DNA of 64,000 bases from a bacterium (GTDB lineage Bacteria; Patescibacteriota; Saccharimonadia; Saccharimonadales; UBA4665), in assembly GCA_021799595.1 (NCBI GenBank), contig JAJZAF010000003.1, positions 1 through 64,000 of the forward strand, read 5' to 3'. The position numbers were made by a program, and so were the translations under genes. Below the pieces are notes generated by a model, which did not search any database, was not told where the DNA came from, and saw nothing but the letters and a program-made list of their open reading frames with translations. This document shows, piece by piece, positions 51,701 through 60,631 of this stretch. How positions within the stretch are numbered: position 1 is the stretch's first letter; each line of letters starts with the position of its first letter.

Positions 51701-52744
51701 ATGAATACGCTGCACATTACCATTACAAACCACGATCTACTCAAGATTTTGTCACTCGGATTTCTTGGTTTTATTATTAGTACGGTTATCACACCAATAT
51801 ATACGACAGTTGCCTACAAAAAGAAGTGGTGGAAACGTCAGCGAACCGATGCTTGGTCTGGTGGCACGGCAGCGGTATACGCGCGTTTACATGCAGAAAA
51901 ACATAAGCAACAAATTCCGACCATGGCTGGGTTAATCTTTGTCATTGCCATTACTGTCGTGACGCTTATTTTAAACTTGCGCCGTAGTCAAACCTGGCTA
52001 CCACTAGCTGGCTTGGCCGGTGCGGCGTGTATAGGTCTCATAGATGACTTCATGAATGTTCGCACTGTAAACAGTGTGGCCGGTATGAGTGCCCGTTTGA
52101 AGTTTAGTTTATATAGTATCTTGCTGCTACTTGGGGGATGGTGGTTCTATGAAAAACTAGGGGTTCATTCTATTTACGTGCCCTGGGTGGCGCACAATGA
52201 ATGGCATGTTGGTGTCTTTATTATTGCTCTTTTTTGGTTTGTTGTTATTGCCACGGCTATCTCGGTTGATCTGAGCGATGGCCTTGACGGACTAGCTGGG
52301 GGTTTATTAACCTCTTCATTCATGGCATACGCTATTATTGCTATCGTAGAAAACAAAATTTTCTTAGCAGGCTTCTGTTTGACGGTGGTCGGTACTTTAC
52401 TTAGTTACACATGGTTCAATATTTATCCGGCCCGTTTTTTTATGGGGGATGTCGGTGCCTTCGCACTCGGCACGGCTCTTGGCATTATTGCGGTTCAGAC
52501 CAACACCGTATATGTTCTGCCGATTATCGGGGCAGTTTATGCCATAGAAACAGGGTCAGTTATTATTAACCGGCTCTCTCGGAAACTCCGTCACGGTAAA
52601 AGAGTTTTTTTATCTTCACCGATACACCATCATTTTGAAGCCATAGGCTGGCCAGAGACAAAAGTAACTATGCGTTTTTGGATTCTCGGTCAGATAGCAA
52701 GTGTGGTTGGATTAATCATATTTCTTCTCGGCAGGCGAGGATAG
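51701..52744 (+). CDS. mraY: Phospho-N-acetylmuramoyl-pentapeptide transferase MraY
   Basis: Makes lipid I by attaching UDP-MurNAc-pentapeptide to undecaprenyl phosphate in the membrane. Ten-helix topology with the catalytic Asp segments GLIDDFMN, VDLSDGLDGLAGG and FMGDVGAFALG, and the histidine motif PIHHHFEAIGWPETKV. 347 aa is normal. The upstream ligases (murC-F) that make its substrate are not in this window. Confidence 0.95.
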   Translation: MNTLHITITNHDLLKILSLGFLGFIISTVITPIYTTVAYKKKWWKRQRTDAWSGGTAAVYARLHAEKHKQQIPTMAGLIFVIAITVVTLILNLRRSQTWLPLAGLAGAACIGLIDDFMNVRTVNSVAGMSARLKFSLYSILLLLGGWWFYEKLGVHSIYVPWVAHNEWHVGVFIIALFWFVVIATAISVDLSDGLDGLAGGLLTSSFMAYAIIAIVENKIFLAGFCLTVVGTLLSYTWFNIYPARFFMGDVGAFALGTALGIIAVQTNTVYVLPIIGAVYAIETGSVIINRLSRKLRHGKRVFLSSPIHHHFEAIGWPETKVTMRFWILGQIASVVGLIIFLLGRRG

Positions 52745-52752
52745 AAAAAAAT

Positions 52753-54000
52753 ATGCGTCCTCGTCAGCGATCAATTTTACGGTTAACACAACCTGCGCCA
52801 GTAACAATGCAGCTTGGCCGGAAGCATCGACCGGATTACTGGTTAGCTATCTGGTGTGCGATTTTGCTTGTTATAGGTTTAGTTGTAATCTACTCAATAA
52901 GTCCAGCTTTGGCATTGACCAGTAACGTCAGCAGTAGCTACTACGTGATTAAGCAGGTCATTGCAATTACGTTGAGTATTGTTGCTTTCTTTATTACAGC
53001 AAAAATACCCCTGACTACTTGGCGCCGTGCTTATAAGCCTTTATTCGCAATAGCTGCGCTTGCAACCTTGCTGGCCTTAGCCTTACCAGTCAACCCTCTA
53101 TATCCGGCTCATCGTTGGGTCCGTCTCGGTAGTTTTTCCTTTGAATCCATTGAATTGGTTAAGTTTTCAGTTCTTATTTGGGTGGCTGGTTTTTTGGCTG
53201 AACGCATCAAAAAAGGTAGTATTACTGATTTTCGTCAAACTTTTCAGCCTCTCCTGATTGCGCTCTTTTTCTTGGGTATTGTCATCGCTGGTGTTCAGAG
53301 CGATCTTGGGTCGACTGGTGTGCTAGTTATTATGATGGGCACTATGGCTTTTGTGGCAGGACTGCCAATGAAACGAATTCTCCTGATTGCTGCCGCTGTT
53401 TTAATAGGGCTCATTTTAGCCATTTCCGCTTTTCCGTATCGGCGAGCCCGACTCGAGACCTTCTTACATCCCGACTCAAACTGTCAAGGGAGTGGGTATC
53501 AGGCGTGTCAATCGCTCATTTCAGTTGGCTCTGGCGGGCTAGTTGGCTTAGGTCTGGGGAACAGTGTACAAGCCTATGGCTACGAGCCGGAGGCAGCTAA
53601 CGATTCTATTTTTGCTATTTATTCTGAGAAATTTGGTTTTGTCGGCGCCATTATCCTGATTATGATTCTTGCGTTTTTCTTTACTCGGATGAAAAACATT
53701 GCTGAACGTTTACCTGATGACTTTAGTCGCTTAATTGTAGTCGGTGTTTTGTCATGGTTTGCTACCCAAGCGCTTATTAATATTGGCGGCATGATCGGGC
53801 TACTGCCTCTCAAAGGCATTACGTTACCGTTTATAAGTTACGGGGGCACGAGCGTTGTCTTTTCAGCTGCAGCTGTTGGTTTAGTCTTTCAGGCGTCTCA
53901 GTATACAACATTGAAGCCATTGTCTACAGACCGTGGTCAGGAAGATAGTCGTCAGCAGCGTAATTTTCGTCACAATACCTTACGGAGGGCGAACTATTGA
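52753..54000 (+). CDS. ftsW: Lipid II polymerase FtsW (SEDS family)
   Basis: Glycosyltransferase that polymerises lipid II at the septum with FtsI. About ten membrane helices, with AHRWVRLGSFSFESIELVK near the middle and PFISYGGTSVVFSAAAVGL near the end, both strong SEDS landmarks. The extracellular loop contains Cys residues (NCQGSGYQACQS). 415 aa. ATG 52753 (MRPRQRS) is used rather than the ATG at 52678 inside mraY. The murG TTG overlaps its stop. Confidence 0.95.
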   Translation: MRPRQRSILRLTQPAPVTMQLGRKHRPDYWLAIWCAILLVIGLVVIYSISPALALTSNVSSSYYVIKQVIAITLSIVAFFITAKIPLTTWRRAYKPLFAIAALATLLALALPVNPLYPAHRWVRLGSFSFESIELVKFSVLIWVAGFLAERIKKGSITDFRQTFQPLLIALFFLGIVIAGVQSDLGSTGVLVIMMGTMAFVAGLPMKRILLIAAAVLIGLILAISAFPYRRARLETFLHPDSNCQGSGYQACQSLISVGSGGLVGLGLGNSVQAYGYEPEAANDSIFAIYSEKFGFVGAIILIMILAFFFTRMKNIAERLPDDFSRLIVVGVLSWFATQALINIGGMIGLLPLKGITLPFISYGGTSVVFSAAAVGLVFQASQYTTLKPLSTDRGQEDSRQQRNFRHNTLRRANY

Positions 54001-55175
54001 CTACTGTAGCTCCAAAAACAGTGGTCCTCACCGGTGGCGGTTCAGGGGGACATATAATGCCTATTTTGGCAGTAGCGGCAGCACTCAAGCAGCATCTGCC
54101 AACAGTTCATATTGTCTATGTCGGACAAAGAGGGGATAGATTTGCTGACATTGCAGCAAATGATTCACATATTGACACCGTTTACTATGTTAGGGCAGGG
54201 AAGCTGCGCCGTTTTCACGGAGAAGGGTTCAAGCAGTTACTTCATATTTCAGATGTCGTAAAAAATATTCGCGACGGGATATACGTGGTAATCGGTATCT
54301 ACCAAAGCTGGTGGCTCATGAAACGCCTGAAGCCGGCAATAGTATTTAGTCGTGGTGGTTTTGTTAGTGTCCCAGTTGCGACAGGTGCTCGACTAGGGCA
54401 TGTGCCATATATTACGCATGATTCTGATCTTGTGCCAAGCCTTGCAAACCGACTTATTGCCTCAGGAGCTCGTCTGCACGCCGTGGCTTTTGATGCGCAG
54501 ATGTATCCTTATCCGATCAAAAATACTGTAACAACTGGTGTGCCAGTCAGTACAGCTTTTCAGCCCGTCAATGATAAGATGAAGAATCAATATCGGCGCA
54601 TGCTGAACATTCCTAGTAATTCGCCGCTACTCTTTATTATTGGCGGTGGCCAGGGATCACGAGACGTTAACGAAGCTGTTGCTACTATTTTACCTGTGCT
54701 TTTCAAGGAGTTCCCAAATCTGTATGTGGTCCAAGTTGCCGGTCAAGACAATAAAGATGCTCTTATAGAACGATATCATCAGTTATTACCTACAGCCGTA
54801 GCAAAGCAGGTCATGGTTTATGGCTTTATTAAAGATGTCTATGTATACAGCGGTGCCGCTGATGTTGTTGTAACAAGAGCAGGAGCAACCAATCTGGCTG
54901 AGTTTGCGATCCAGGGTAAAGCTTGCATTGTTTTACCAAGCTCGTTTCTAGCAGGAGGCCATCAGCTAAAGAATGCTGCCTATTTGGCTGAAAAGAAGGC
55001 TGCTATAATTATTTTGCCTGAAGAACTGAAGCAACAACCAAATATATTAGCTGACCATATTAATGAACTTTTGAAAAATCCATCTGAGCGTGAAGTGTTT
55101 GAAACGGCGCTTGCTAAGCTGGCACAACCAGATGCAGCTGAACGTTTAGCTAAACTCATCTTGGAGCAAACATGA
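53997..55175 (+). CDS. murG: UDP-N-acetylglucosamine transferase MurG
   Basis: Adds GlcNAc to lipid I to make lipid II. The N-terminal glycine-rich loop reads TGGGSGGHIMPILAVA, and the C-terminal domain shows IIGGGQGSRDVNEAV and TRAGATNLAEFAIQGKACI. 392 aa. The start is TTG 53997: the SD GGAGGG (53984-53989) lies 7 nt upstream, and the codon overlaps the ftsW stop, so translation is coupled. Confidence 0.95.
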   Translation: MTTVAPKTVVLTGGGSGGHIMPILAVAAALKQHLPTVHIVYVGQRGDRFADIAANDSHIDTVYYVRAGKLRRFHGEGFKQLLHISDVVKNIRDGIYVVIGIYQSWWLMKRLKPAIVFSRGGFVSVPVATGARLGHVPYITHDSDLVPSLANRLIASGARLHAVAFDAQMYPYPIKNTVTTGVPVSTAFQPVNDKMKNQYRRMLNIPSNSPLLFIIGGGQGSRDVNEAVATILPVLFKEFPNLYVVQVAGQDNKDALIERYHQLLPTAVAKQVMVYGFIKDVYVYSGAADVVVTRAGATNLAEFAIQGKACIVLPSSFLAGGHQLKNAAYLAEKKAAIIILPEELKQQPNILADHINELLKNPSEREVFETALAKLAQPDAAERLAKLILEQT

Positions 55176-56107
55176 AGCTGAAGCCCTCTCGATCGCGTCA
55201 ACGGCTGGATAACGACGAGAGCATTCCTCGATTATCCGAGTATACCTATCGATCTCGTCGGTCTGATGAGATCTTTAATCGTGGCCGTAAAGATGATCGC
55301 AAAAGCCAAGAGCCAAACCGACCTCATTATTATGACTGGTGGGTACTTCGGACTGGGCTCATTATTGTGCTTATTATCGTTATTGTTGCGGCCAGCCGTA
55401 TTCTCAGCTTGTCATCAACCGTCGACCTTATACCACTGACTAACACTGGTAGCAGTAACTTGGCAGCTGAGTCTCTAATCGATAATAAAATGGTTTACCA
55501 GCGAGCTGCAGATAAAATAGTGGCAGCATCGATCTGGAACCGTAATAAAATAACAATTGATACAGCCAAACTGTCGCATGAGCTACAAGCACAATTTCCG
55601 GATCTTAGCGCTGTCAGTGTAACGGTTCCGGTCTTTTCTCATCAGCTGCAGGTCTATGTCGAGCCCACTCAGCTAGCTTTAGTGTTACAACTACCAAATG
55701 GGCAGCGCTACATGATTAATCAAAATGGCCGCGCTATCACAAAAAATCCTTCTTCCAGCACTGTGAACAGCTTGTCTTTGCCTGTGGTCAGTGATCAGGG
55801 AAGTATAGCAGTCAATGTTGGCAGCCAGGCTCTAACTGCCAATAGTGTTAGCTTTATCCAAACTGTTATAGCCCAGTTGGACGCCAAAGGATATCATGTT
55901 AGTTCGTTAACCATGCCTATAGCCAGCAGTGAATTGGATGTTGGGCTGAAGCAGGAGCCATATATTGTTAGATTTAACTTGGAAGAAAATGATCCTCGGC
56001 AGCAGGCAGGGACTTTTTTGGCTGCCATTAATGAACTCCGCTCGCAGAATATTACACCAGCTCATTATGTCGATGTCAGAGTAGATGGCAGAGCATATTA
56101 TCAATAA
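55172..56107 (+). CDS. ftsQ: FtsQ/DivIB-like cell division protein
   Basis: 311 residues: a charged cytoplasmic tail (about 1-60), one membrane helix (about 64-84), then a POTRA-like and beta domain outside the cell, ending with a short charged region. Position after murG (ATGA overlap) and topology identify FtsQ/DivIB. Sequence is divergent, as usual in this family. It is the last gene of the reduced dcw cluster; ftsA and ftsZ do not follow. Confidence 0.8.
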   Translation: MKLKPSRSRQRLDNDESIPRLSEYTYRSRRSDEIFNRGRKDDRKSQEPNRPHYYDWWVLRTGLIIVLIIVIVAASRILSLSSTVDLIPLTNTGSSNLAAESLIDNKMVYQRAADKIVAASIWNRNKITIDTAKLSHELQAQFPDLSAVSVTVPVFSHQLQVYVEPTQLALVLQLPNGQRYMINQNGRAITKNPSSSTVNSLSLPVVSDQGSIAVNVGSQALTANSVSFIQTVIAQLDAKGYHVSSLTMPIASSELDVGLKQEPYIVRFNLEENDPRQQAGTFLAAINELRSQNITPAHYVDVRVDGRAYYQ

Positions 56108-56768
56108 CCCCACCCCACCCCAAACGTTCGTATTTTGTTCACTTAAACCTTTTATGTTTATTTAATGAAAAATATATATCAACATATTAAGATAGGATAA
56201 AGTCAAATTTTATAAATAAGACGAAAAGGCAGGGGAAGGTTAGAAATATTTGGATTTATCAAAAAAAACATGTATTTCACGACGAACTTGTGGAAAAGTC
56301 AAATAGTGTGATATGTCACATATCAAACGCTAGGACGGAGGCTTAAGGATGACTGCATAGGCTATGTCCGTAAACTATCCCAAAGGCATATGTGGCAGAA
56401 ACAAGATCATTAAGTTCATAGAGTAGTAGAAACTTATGACCAAAACGGATAAAGGTCCGACTTACTCCCCTGCAGCAGGGTATTCTTATGTATATAATGA
56501 CAGTAGTATATGCGTCGTAAAATATACATTGTGCGACATTGTTTCTATAACTTCATTTGATGCTTATCATGACTCTGCCCGTTCGCTAAACATTCAAAAA
56601 AAGAAATTACTAATATTTTATATGATACCCTGCTTATGCTTATATAGTTGTAAGCTATCATACTTCTGCTTAAATATTATTTAGTTTTTCCCTGTCTATT
56701 CTTGGAGCTTTTGGTGTTCGTATTTTGTACTATTAATGAGTAGATATGTATAGGAGTTTAGCTTGAGG
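56108..56768. other. 661-bp AT-rich gap between ftsQ and the sigma4-HARE gene
   Basis: No convincing gene. It holds the palindrome TGATATGTCACATATCA (56309-56325), several small pairs (for example CCCTG/CAGGG around 56466-56478), and GTTCGTATTTTGT near both borders (56126-56138 and 56716-56728). An 82-codon ORF (56436-56684) has unusual composition, many Cys and Tyr, and no SD, and is not accepted. A structured RNA or an operator region is possible. Confidence 0.5.
56309..56325. promoter_or_regulatory. Perfect 17-bp palindrome, operator-like
   Basis: TGATATGT-C-ACATATCA, eight matching bases on each side of one central base. The symmetry suggests a dimeric regulator site. No known operator consensus was recognised. 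Confidence 0.45.
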
Positions 56769-57812
56769 TTACTCAGCTAGAGTGTAAGTAGCTTTTGCCA
56801 CACGCTTAAACTGGGACTTACCTTGGAGATTTAAAAGTATGGTTGTTTCTTTAACGAAACGACTTTTCAATACTCGTTTCACAATTTCATCACGGTGTAA
56901 TGGCTCGCCAGCTTGTTTCAGTACTTCAGTAATGATGTCGGCGACAGTGCCTTTGTTATAACCCCACTCTTTCAGGGCGTAAATACCTCGTCCAACGAGC
57001 ACAAAACGTTTGTCTTTAATCAGCTCATTATGGACAGCTTGTGTAGTAACGTCTTTGCGTTTAAAGTCGCTCCCTTTAATAGCGGCAGCTATCTCATTGA
57101 AATGCATATGTTTGCCGTTTTCTTTTAAGATAACGTAGATTTTATCCCGAATATTCTTTGGATTAACCATTGGCCACTTAACGAGTCCCCAACGGCTATT
57201 TAGGGTAGCAAGTTGCTTGGATGTACTGGCCAGTGCCGCGGCACGAGCTGGATCTTCAATCTTTGCAGCTTTTGCAATGGTTTTAATGTCTTTTGGCTCA
57301 CCGATTTGTTTGATGGTTTCAATGAGTGTAGACACTAGTTCCTTAATGGTTTTCTCATCATGGATAGCCAATATGCCGACACTGCTGTAGAAGTTATCGT
57401 CTTCGTTAATGACTACCAAACCGGTGCAGAGTTGGCACAAAAAAGCTACTCGGGCCTGCTCTTCTCTGTCAGCACTAGGTGTTATTTGGTTGGTGAGCTC
57501 GGTAATTCTGGATACTTGACCATGGTTTTGAAGTAGATTAACGACCCTTTCTTCAAAAGCAGAAACCTCTTCAATATTACCTTGCTCAACGGTTGCCTTT
57601 AAAGATGACATAACAGCTTTTTCCAATTGTCGGACTCGCTCACGGGTGATACCGAGCATTTCGCCTATTTGTTCTAACGTCTCTTTGCGGTCAAAAAGAC
57701 CGAAGCGACGAGAGATAATCTCTCGTTCCCGTTCTTTATCAATGGCGGCTAAGACATTGTTAACCAACTCTTTCGTTGTAACATTGGTAGTAGCAGTAGC
57801 ATCTTGAACCAT
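56769..57812 (-). CDS. Sigma-70 region 4 fused to a HARE-HTH (RpoE-delta-like) domain
   Basis: 347 residues. The N-terminal part (about 25-70) is a sigma region 4 helix-turn-helix: REREIISRRFGLFDRKETLEQ then IGEMLGITRERVRQLEKAV. There is no sigma region 2, so it cannot open a promoter on its own. The middle is all-alpha and unassigned. The C-terminus (about 220-320) resembles the HARE-HTH domain also seen in the delta subunit of RNA polymerase (KIYVILKENGKHMHFNEIA and GRGIYALKEWGY). It probably binds RNA polymerase or -35 DNA and modulates transcription. It has its own near-consensus promoter. Confidence 0.8.
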   Translation of the reverse strand: MVQDATATTNVTTKELVNNVLAAIDKEREREIISRRFGLFDRKETLEQIGEMLGITRERVRQLEKAVMSSLKATVEQGNIEEVSAFEERVVNLLQNHGQVSRITELTNQITPSADREEQARVAFLCQLCTGLVVINEDDNFYSSVGILAIHDEKTIKELVSTLIETIKQIGEPKDIKTIAKAAKIEDPARAAALASTSKQLATLNSRWGLVKWPMVNPKNIRDKIYVILKENGKHMHFNEIAAAIKGSDFKRKDVTTQAVHNELIKDKRFVLVGRGIYALKEWGYNKGTVADIITEVLKQAGEPLHRDEIVKRVLKSRFVKETTILLNLQGKSQFKRVAKATYTLAE

Positions 57813-57854
57813 TTAGTTTACACTTCCATGACTATTAACAGTTATGTTAAGTCT

Positions 57855-57882
57855 ATTATATAACTATATTTTTAAATGTCAA
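57855..57882 (-). promoter_or_regulatory. Near-consensus promoter of the sigma4-HARE gene
   Basis: On the minus strand TTGACA (57882-57877), 16 bp, TATAAT (57860-57855), both perfect. The leader is about 36 nt. Confidence 0.82.
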
Positions 57883-57999
57883 AGCATTTCTCTATTCGGT
57901 AAAACTATTGTAGCACATAGCTGACAGTTATGCCTAGTTGATGTTGTAAAAAGGCTACTTATCCACAACATTTACAGATCATCAAGTTCCCTTTTTTTC

Positions 58000-60285
58000 T
58001 TAGACAGATTGTTTATGACGACGAATCTTAGTTTTGTGGAGCGCTAACAGTTCTTTGGCCTGCTTTTCGGTCAATTTTGCTGGATTCTGTTTTGCGTTAA
58101 TGCGCGCATTCTTCTTGCCATCGGTTACGTATGGTCCATATGGTCCATTTAAAACTTTGATGCCGCTACTAAATTCCTGAATGCTTTTAGCGGCATCCTG
58201 CGCCTGTTTGTCCCTAAAAAGCTTACGGGCTTCTGTTTCAGTGATAGTGCGGGGGTCAAGAGGCTTAATCGATACAAATGTCTGACCTACTTGAATATAG
58301 GGGCCGTAGCGTCCTATATTGGCCTTAATTTCCTGTCCATCTTCCGTAGTACCGACAATCCGTGGGAGTGTAAACATATCTAAAGCTTGCTCTAAAGTGA
58401 CGCTTTCAATTGTTTGGCCAGCTGGCATAGGAGCAAAATCTGGTTTCTTGTCTTTATTTTCAGTTTCTCCTCGTTGCAGCATAGGTCCATACCGGCCATA
58501 TCGAGCATAAATAGGTTCACCATTCTTGGGATCATGACCAAGAAGATGAGCCTGCGATACTTCCTGACGGGGAATGTCTTCAGATTTTTTGACGAGCGGA
58601 TGGAAATCTTTATAAAATGATGCAATCATCTTCTGCCAGGATTCCTTCCCTCTCTCAATCTGATCAAAGTCTGTCTCTACCCGAGCCGTGAAATCATAAT
58701 CGACGATGTTTGAGAAGTGCTTGACCAAAAAATCTGTGACCACTTCGGCAATAGGAGTTGGTACGAGTTTTGCGCGATCTGCTCCAGTCGTTACAGTTAC
58801 TTGTTTGCTTGTGATGGTGCCATGTTCAAGGGTGAGTTCTGTAATTTGTCGATCAGTCCCTTCAATATCAATCTTCTCGGCATAACCACGGCTTTGGATA
58901 GTTGAGATCGTCGGCGCATAGGTACTTGGACGGCCAATACCTAAGTCTTCCAATTTTCTCACTAATGTGGCTTCTGAATAACGGGCTGAGGGCCGACTGA
59001 AAACCTCGGTAGCGGTTATGCGCTTTGTATCAAGGTTCTGTCCACTTTCTAGTTCAGGTAAGATCATATCTTCTTTTTTGCCGCCAATCACCCGTAAGAA
59101 ACCGTCAAAACGGAGGATTTCTCCTTTCGCGAGAAATTGTTCGGACTGGTTACTAATGTCGATAGTAACTTCGGTCTTCTCTACTTTAGCAGCAGCCATT
59201 TGACTTGCCACTGTGCGCTGCCAGATAATTTGGTAGAGCTTCTGCTGCTTCTGTTCGCCTCGGATGGTTGTTTTTTTTAGGTCAGTCGGTCGAATAGCTT
59301 CATGTGCTTCCTGAGCGGTGGCGTTTTTTGTTTTATATTGCCTGGTCTGGCTATATTGACCTCCATAGGTTTTGGTAATGTAATCTGCGGCTGCATGAAG
59401 GGCTATATCAGATAAATTTGTACTATCTGTTCGCATATAGGTTATATGACCTGCCTCGTATAAGCGTTGAGCTAACACCATTGTCTGTCGAACACTAAAA
59501 CCTAACCGGCGGCTGGCTTCTTGTTGCAAAGTGCTGGTCGTGAAAGGTGGACTAGGGCTGCGTCTACCAGGCTTCTTCTCTACTCTGGTGATAGTAAAGG
59601 TGGCTGCTTTGATTTTATTAAGCCACTCCTTGGTTTGGCCCGCATCTTTTAGCTTAGTAGTCAGTTCGGCAGGCACTTCATGCCCCTTCTTATCTGTAAA
59701 AATTGTTGTTACTTTGTAGCTGCTAACAGGTTTAAAGTCTTTAATCTCTCGCTCTCGCTCGACGAGCAATCGAACTGCAACTGATTGGACACGGCCAGCA
59801 CTCAAACCAGTCCGGACCTTTTTCCAAAGTATGGGCGAAAGTTCGTAGCCAACCAGACGATCGAGTGTCCGGCGTGCTTGCTGTGCATCAACCAGCTGTT
59901 GATCGACAACCCTCGGATGAGCTATGGCATCAGTAATGGCGGGTTTGGTAATTTCATGAAATACAATTCTTTTCGTTGTCTTGGGGTCTAAACCGAGGGC
60001 TTGTGTCAAATGCCAGGCGATAGCTTCGCCTTCCCGATCCTCATCGCTTGCAAGCCATACTTGCCTGTTGCGGGCGGCCTGCTTCAAATCGGCTACCACT
60101 CTTTTCTTGTCAGAGCTGATTTCATATTTAGGCTCAAAATTATGGGCAATGTCTATGTTGAGGCCCTTTTTGGGCAAGTCTCGAATATGACCGAAGCTGC
60201 TTTTGACCGTGTAATCCTCGCTCAAGAATTTCTCGATGGTTTTAGCCTTGGCTGGGCTTTCAACAATAAGCAGATTTTTTGTCAT
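58000..60285 (-). CDS. topA: DNA topoisomerase I
   Basis: Type IA topoisomerase that relaxes negative supercoils. The TOPRIM domain opens NLLIVESPAKAKTIEKFL, with the Asp pair in SDEDREGEA. The catalytic Tyr lies in ITYMRTDSTNLS. Instead of zinc fingers, the C-terminus has three Topoisom-I-repeat (Toprim-Crpt) units, each with a Gly-Pro-Tyr motif (GRYGPML, GRYGPYIQ and GPYGPYVT). 761 aa. ATG 60285 has GGAG 8 nt upstream. Confidence 0.96.
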   Translation of the reverse strand: MTKNLLIVESPAKAKTIEKFLSEDYTVKSSFGHIRDLPKKGLNIDIAHNFEPKYEISSDKKRVVADLKQAARNRQVWLASDEDREGEAIAWHLTQALGLDPKTTKRIVFHEITKPAITDAIAHPRVVDQQLVDAQQARRTLDRLVGYELSPILWKKVRTGLSAGRVQSVAVRLLVEREREIKDFKPVSSYKVTTIFTDKKGHEVPAELTTKLKDAGQTKEWLNKIKAATFTITRVEKKPGRRSPSPPFTTSTLQQEASRRLGFSVRQTMVLAQRLYEAGHITYMRTDSTNLSDIALHAAADYITKTYGGQYSQTRQYKTKNATAQEAHEAIRPTDLKKTTIRGEQKQQKLYQIIWQRTVASQMAAAKVEKTEVTIDISNQSEQFLAKGEILRFDGFLRVIGGKKEDMILPELESGQNLDTKRITATEVFSRPSARYSEATLVRKLEDLGIGRPSTYAPTISTIQSRGYAEKIDIEGTDRQITELTLEHGTITSKQVTVTTGADRAKLVPTPIAEVVTDFLVKHFSNIVDYDFTARVETDFDQIERGKESWQKMIASFYKDFHPLVKKSEDIPRQEVSQAHLLGHDPKNGEPIYARYGRYGPMLQRGETENKDKKPDFAPMPAGQTIESVTLEQALDMFTLPRIVGTTEDGQEIKANIGRYGPYIQVGQTFVSIKPLDPRTITETEARKLFRDKQAQDAAKSIQEFSSGIKVLNGPYGPYVTDGKKNARINAKQNPAKLTEKQAKELLALHKTKIRRHKQSV

Positions 60286-60371
60286 ACTAATGCTCCATCT
60301 AAGCGTACTTAACGAGAGAATGCAATATGTATATAAGACAAAGCTGTAAAATTACTAACTATTTTTAAGTT

Positions 60372-60536
60372 TTAAGGGCTAAAATAATTAACAAGGTAAT
60401 ACGCTACGAAGATACCTATAATTGCACCGACGGAACTCCAAAATAAACTCCAAAGGCTGAGACTAAAAAAACCGCCACCTAACGATCCGCCAATAGTTCC
60501 GCCAATAAGTATTCCGAGGGTAATTGCGCGTTTCAT
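60372..60536 (-). CDS. 54-residue glycine-rich membrane protein
   Basis: MKRAITLGILIGGTIGG at the start, then two hydrophobic stretches with Gly and Ser, ending YYLVNYFSP. It is too short for routine gene calls. It resembles half of a GlsB/YmgE-type small membrane protein, but the likeness is weak. It has a promoter of its own (60546-60574), which supports a real gene. Confidence 0.6.
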   Translation of the reverse strand: MKRAITLGILIGGTIGGSLGGGFFSLSLWSLFWSSVGAIIGIFVAYYLVNYFSP

Positions 60537-60545
60537 GCCATATAA

Positions 60546-60574
60546 AGTATAGCAAGCGTTAGCTTTTTTGATAA
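60546..60574 (-). promoter_or_regulatory. Promoter of the 54-residue membrane protein
   Basis: On the minus strand TTATCA (60574-60569), 17 bp, TATACT (60551-60546) with TGC as extended -10. ATG 60536 is 9 nt on. Confidence 0.6.
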
Positions 60575-60596
60575 ATATCTAAAATGTTTTAAAGTA

Positions 60597-60625
60597 TTGA
60601 CATAATGTAATACTTTTGCTAAAAT
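60597..60625 (+). promoter_or_regulatory. Near-consensus promoter of the structured RNA
   Basis: TTGACA (60597-60602), 17 bp, TAAAAT (60620-60625) preceded by TGC. It points away from the small membrane protein and toward no annotated rightward gene. Confidence 0.8.
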
Positions 60626-60631
60626 AGCAAC

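Noticed and set aside
56436-56684. 82-codon ORF in the ftsQ downstream gap
   Set aside because: Skewed composition (many Cys, Tyr and Ile), no SD, no fitting promoter, and no recognisable motif.
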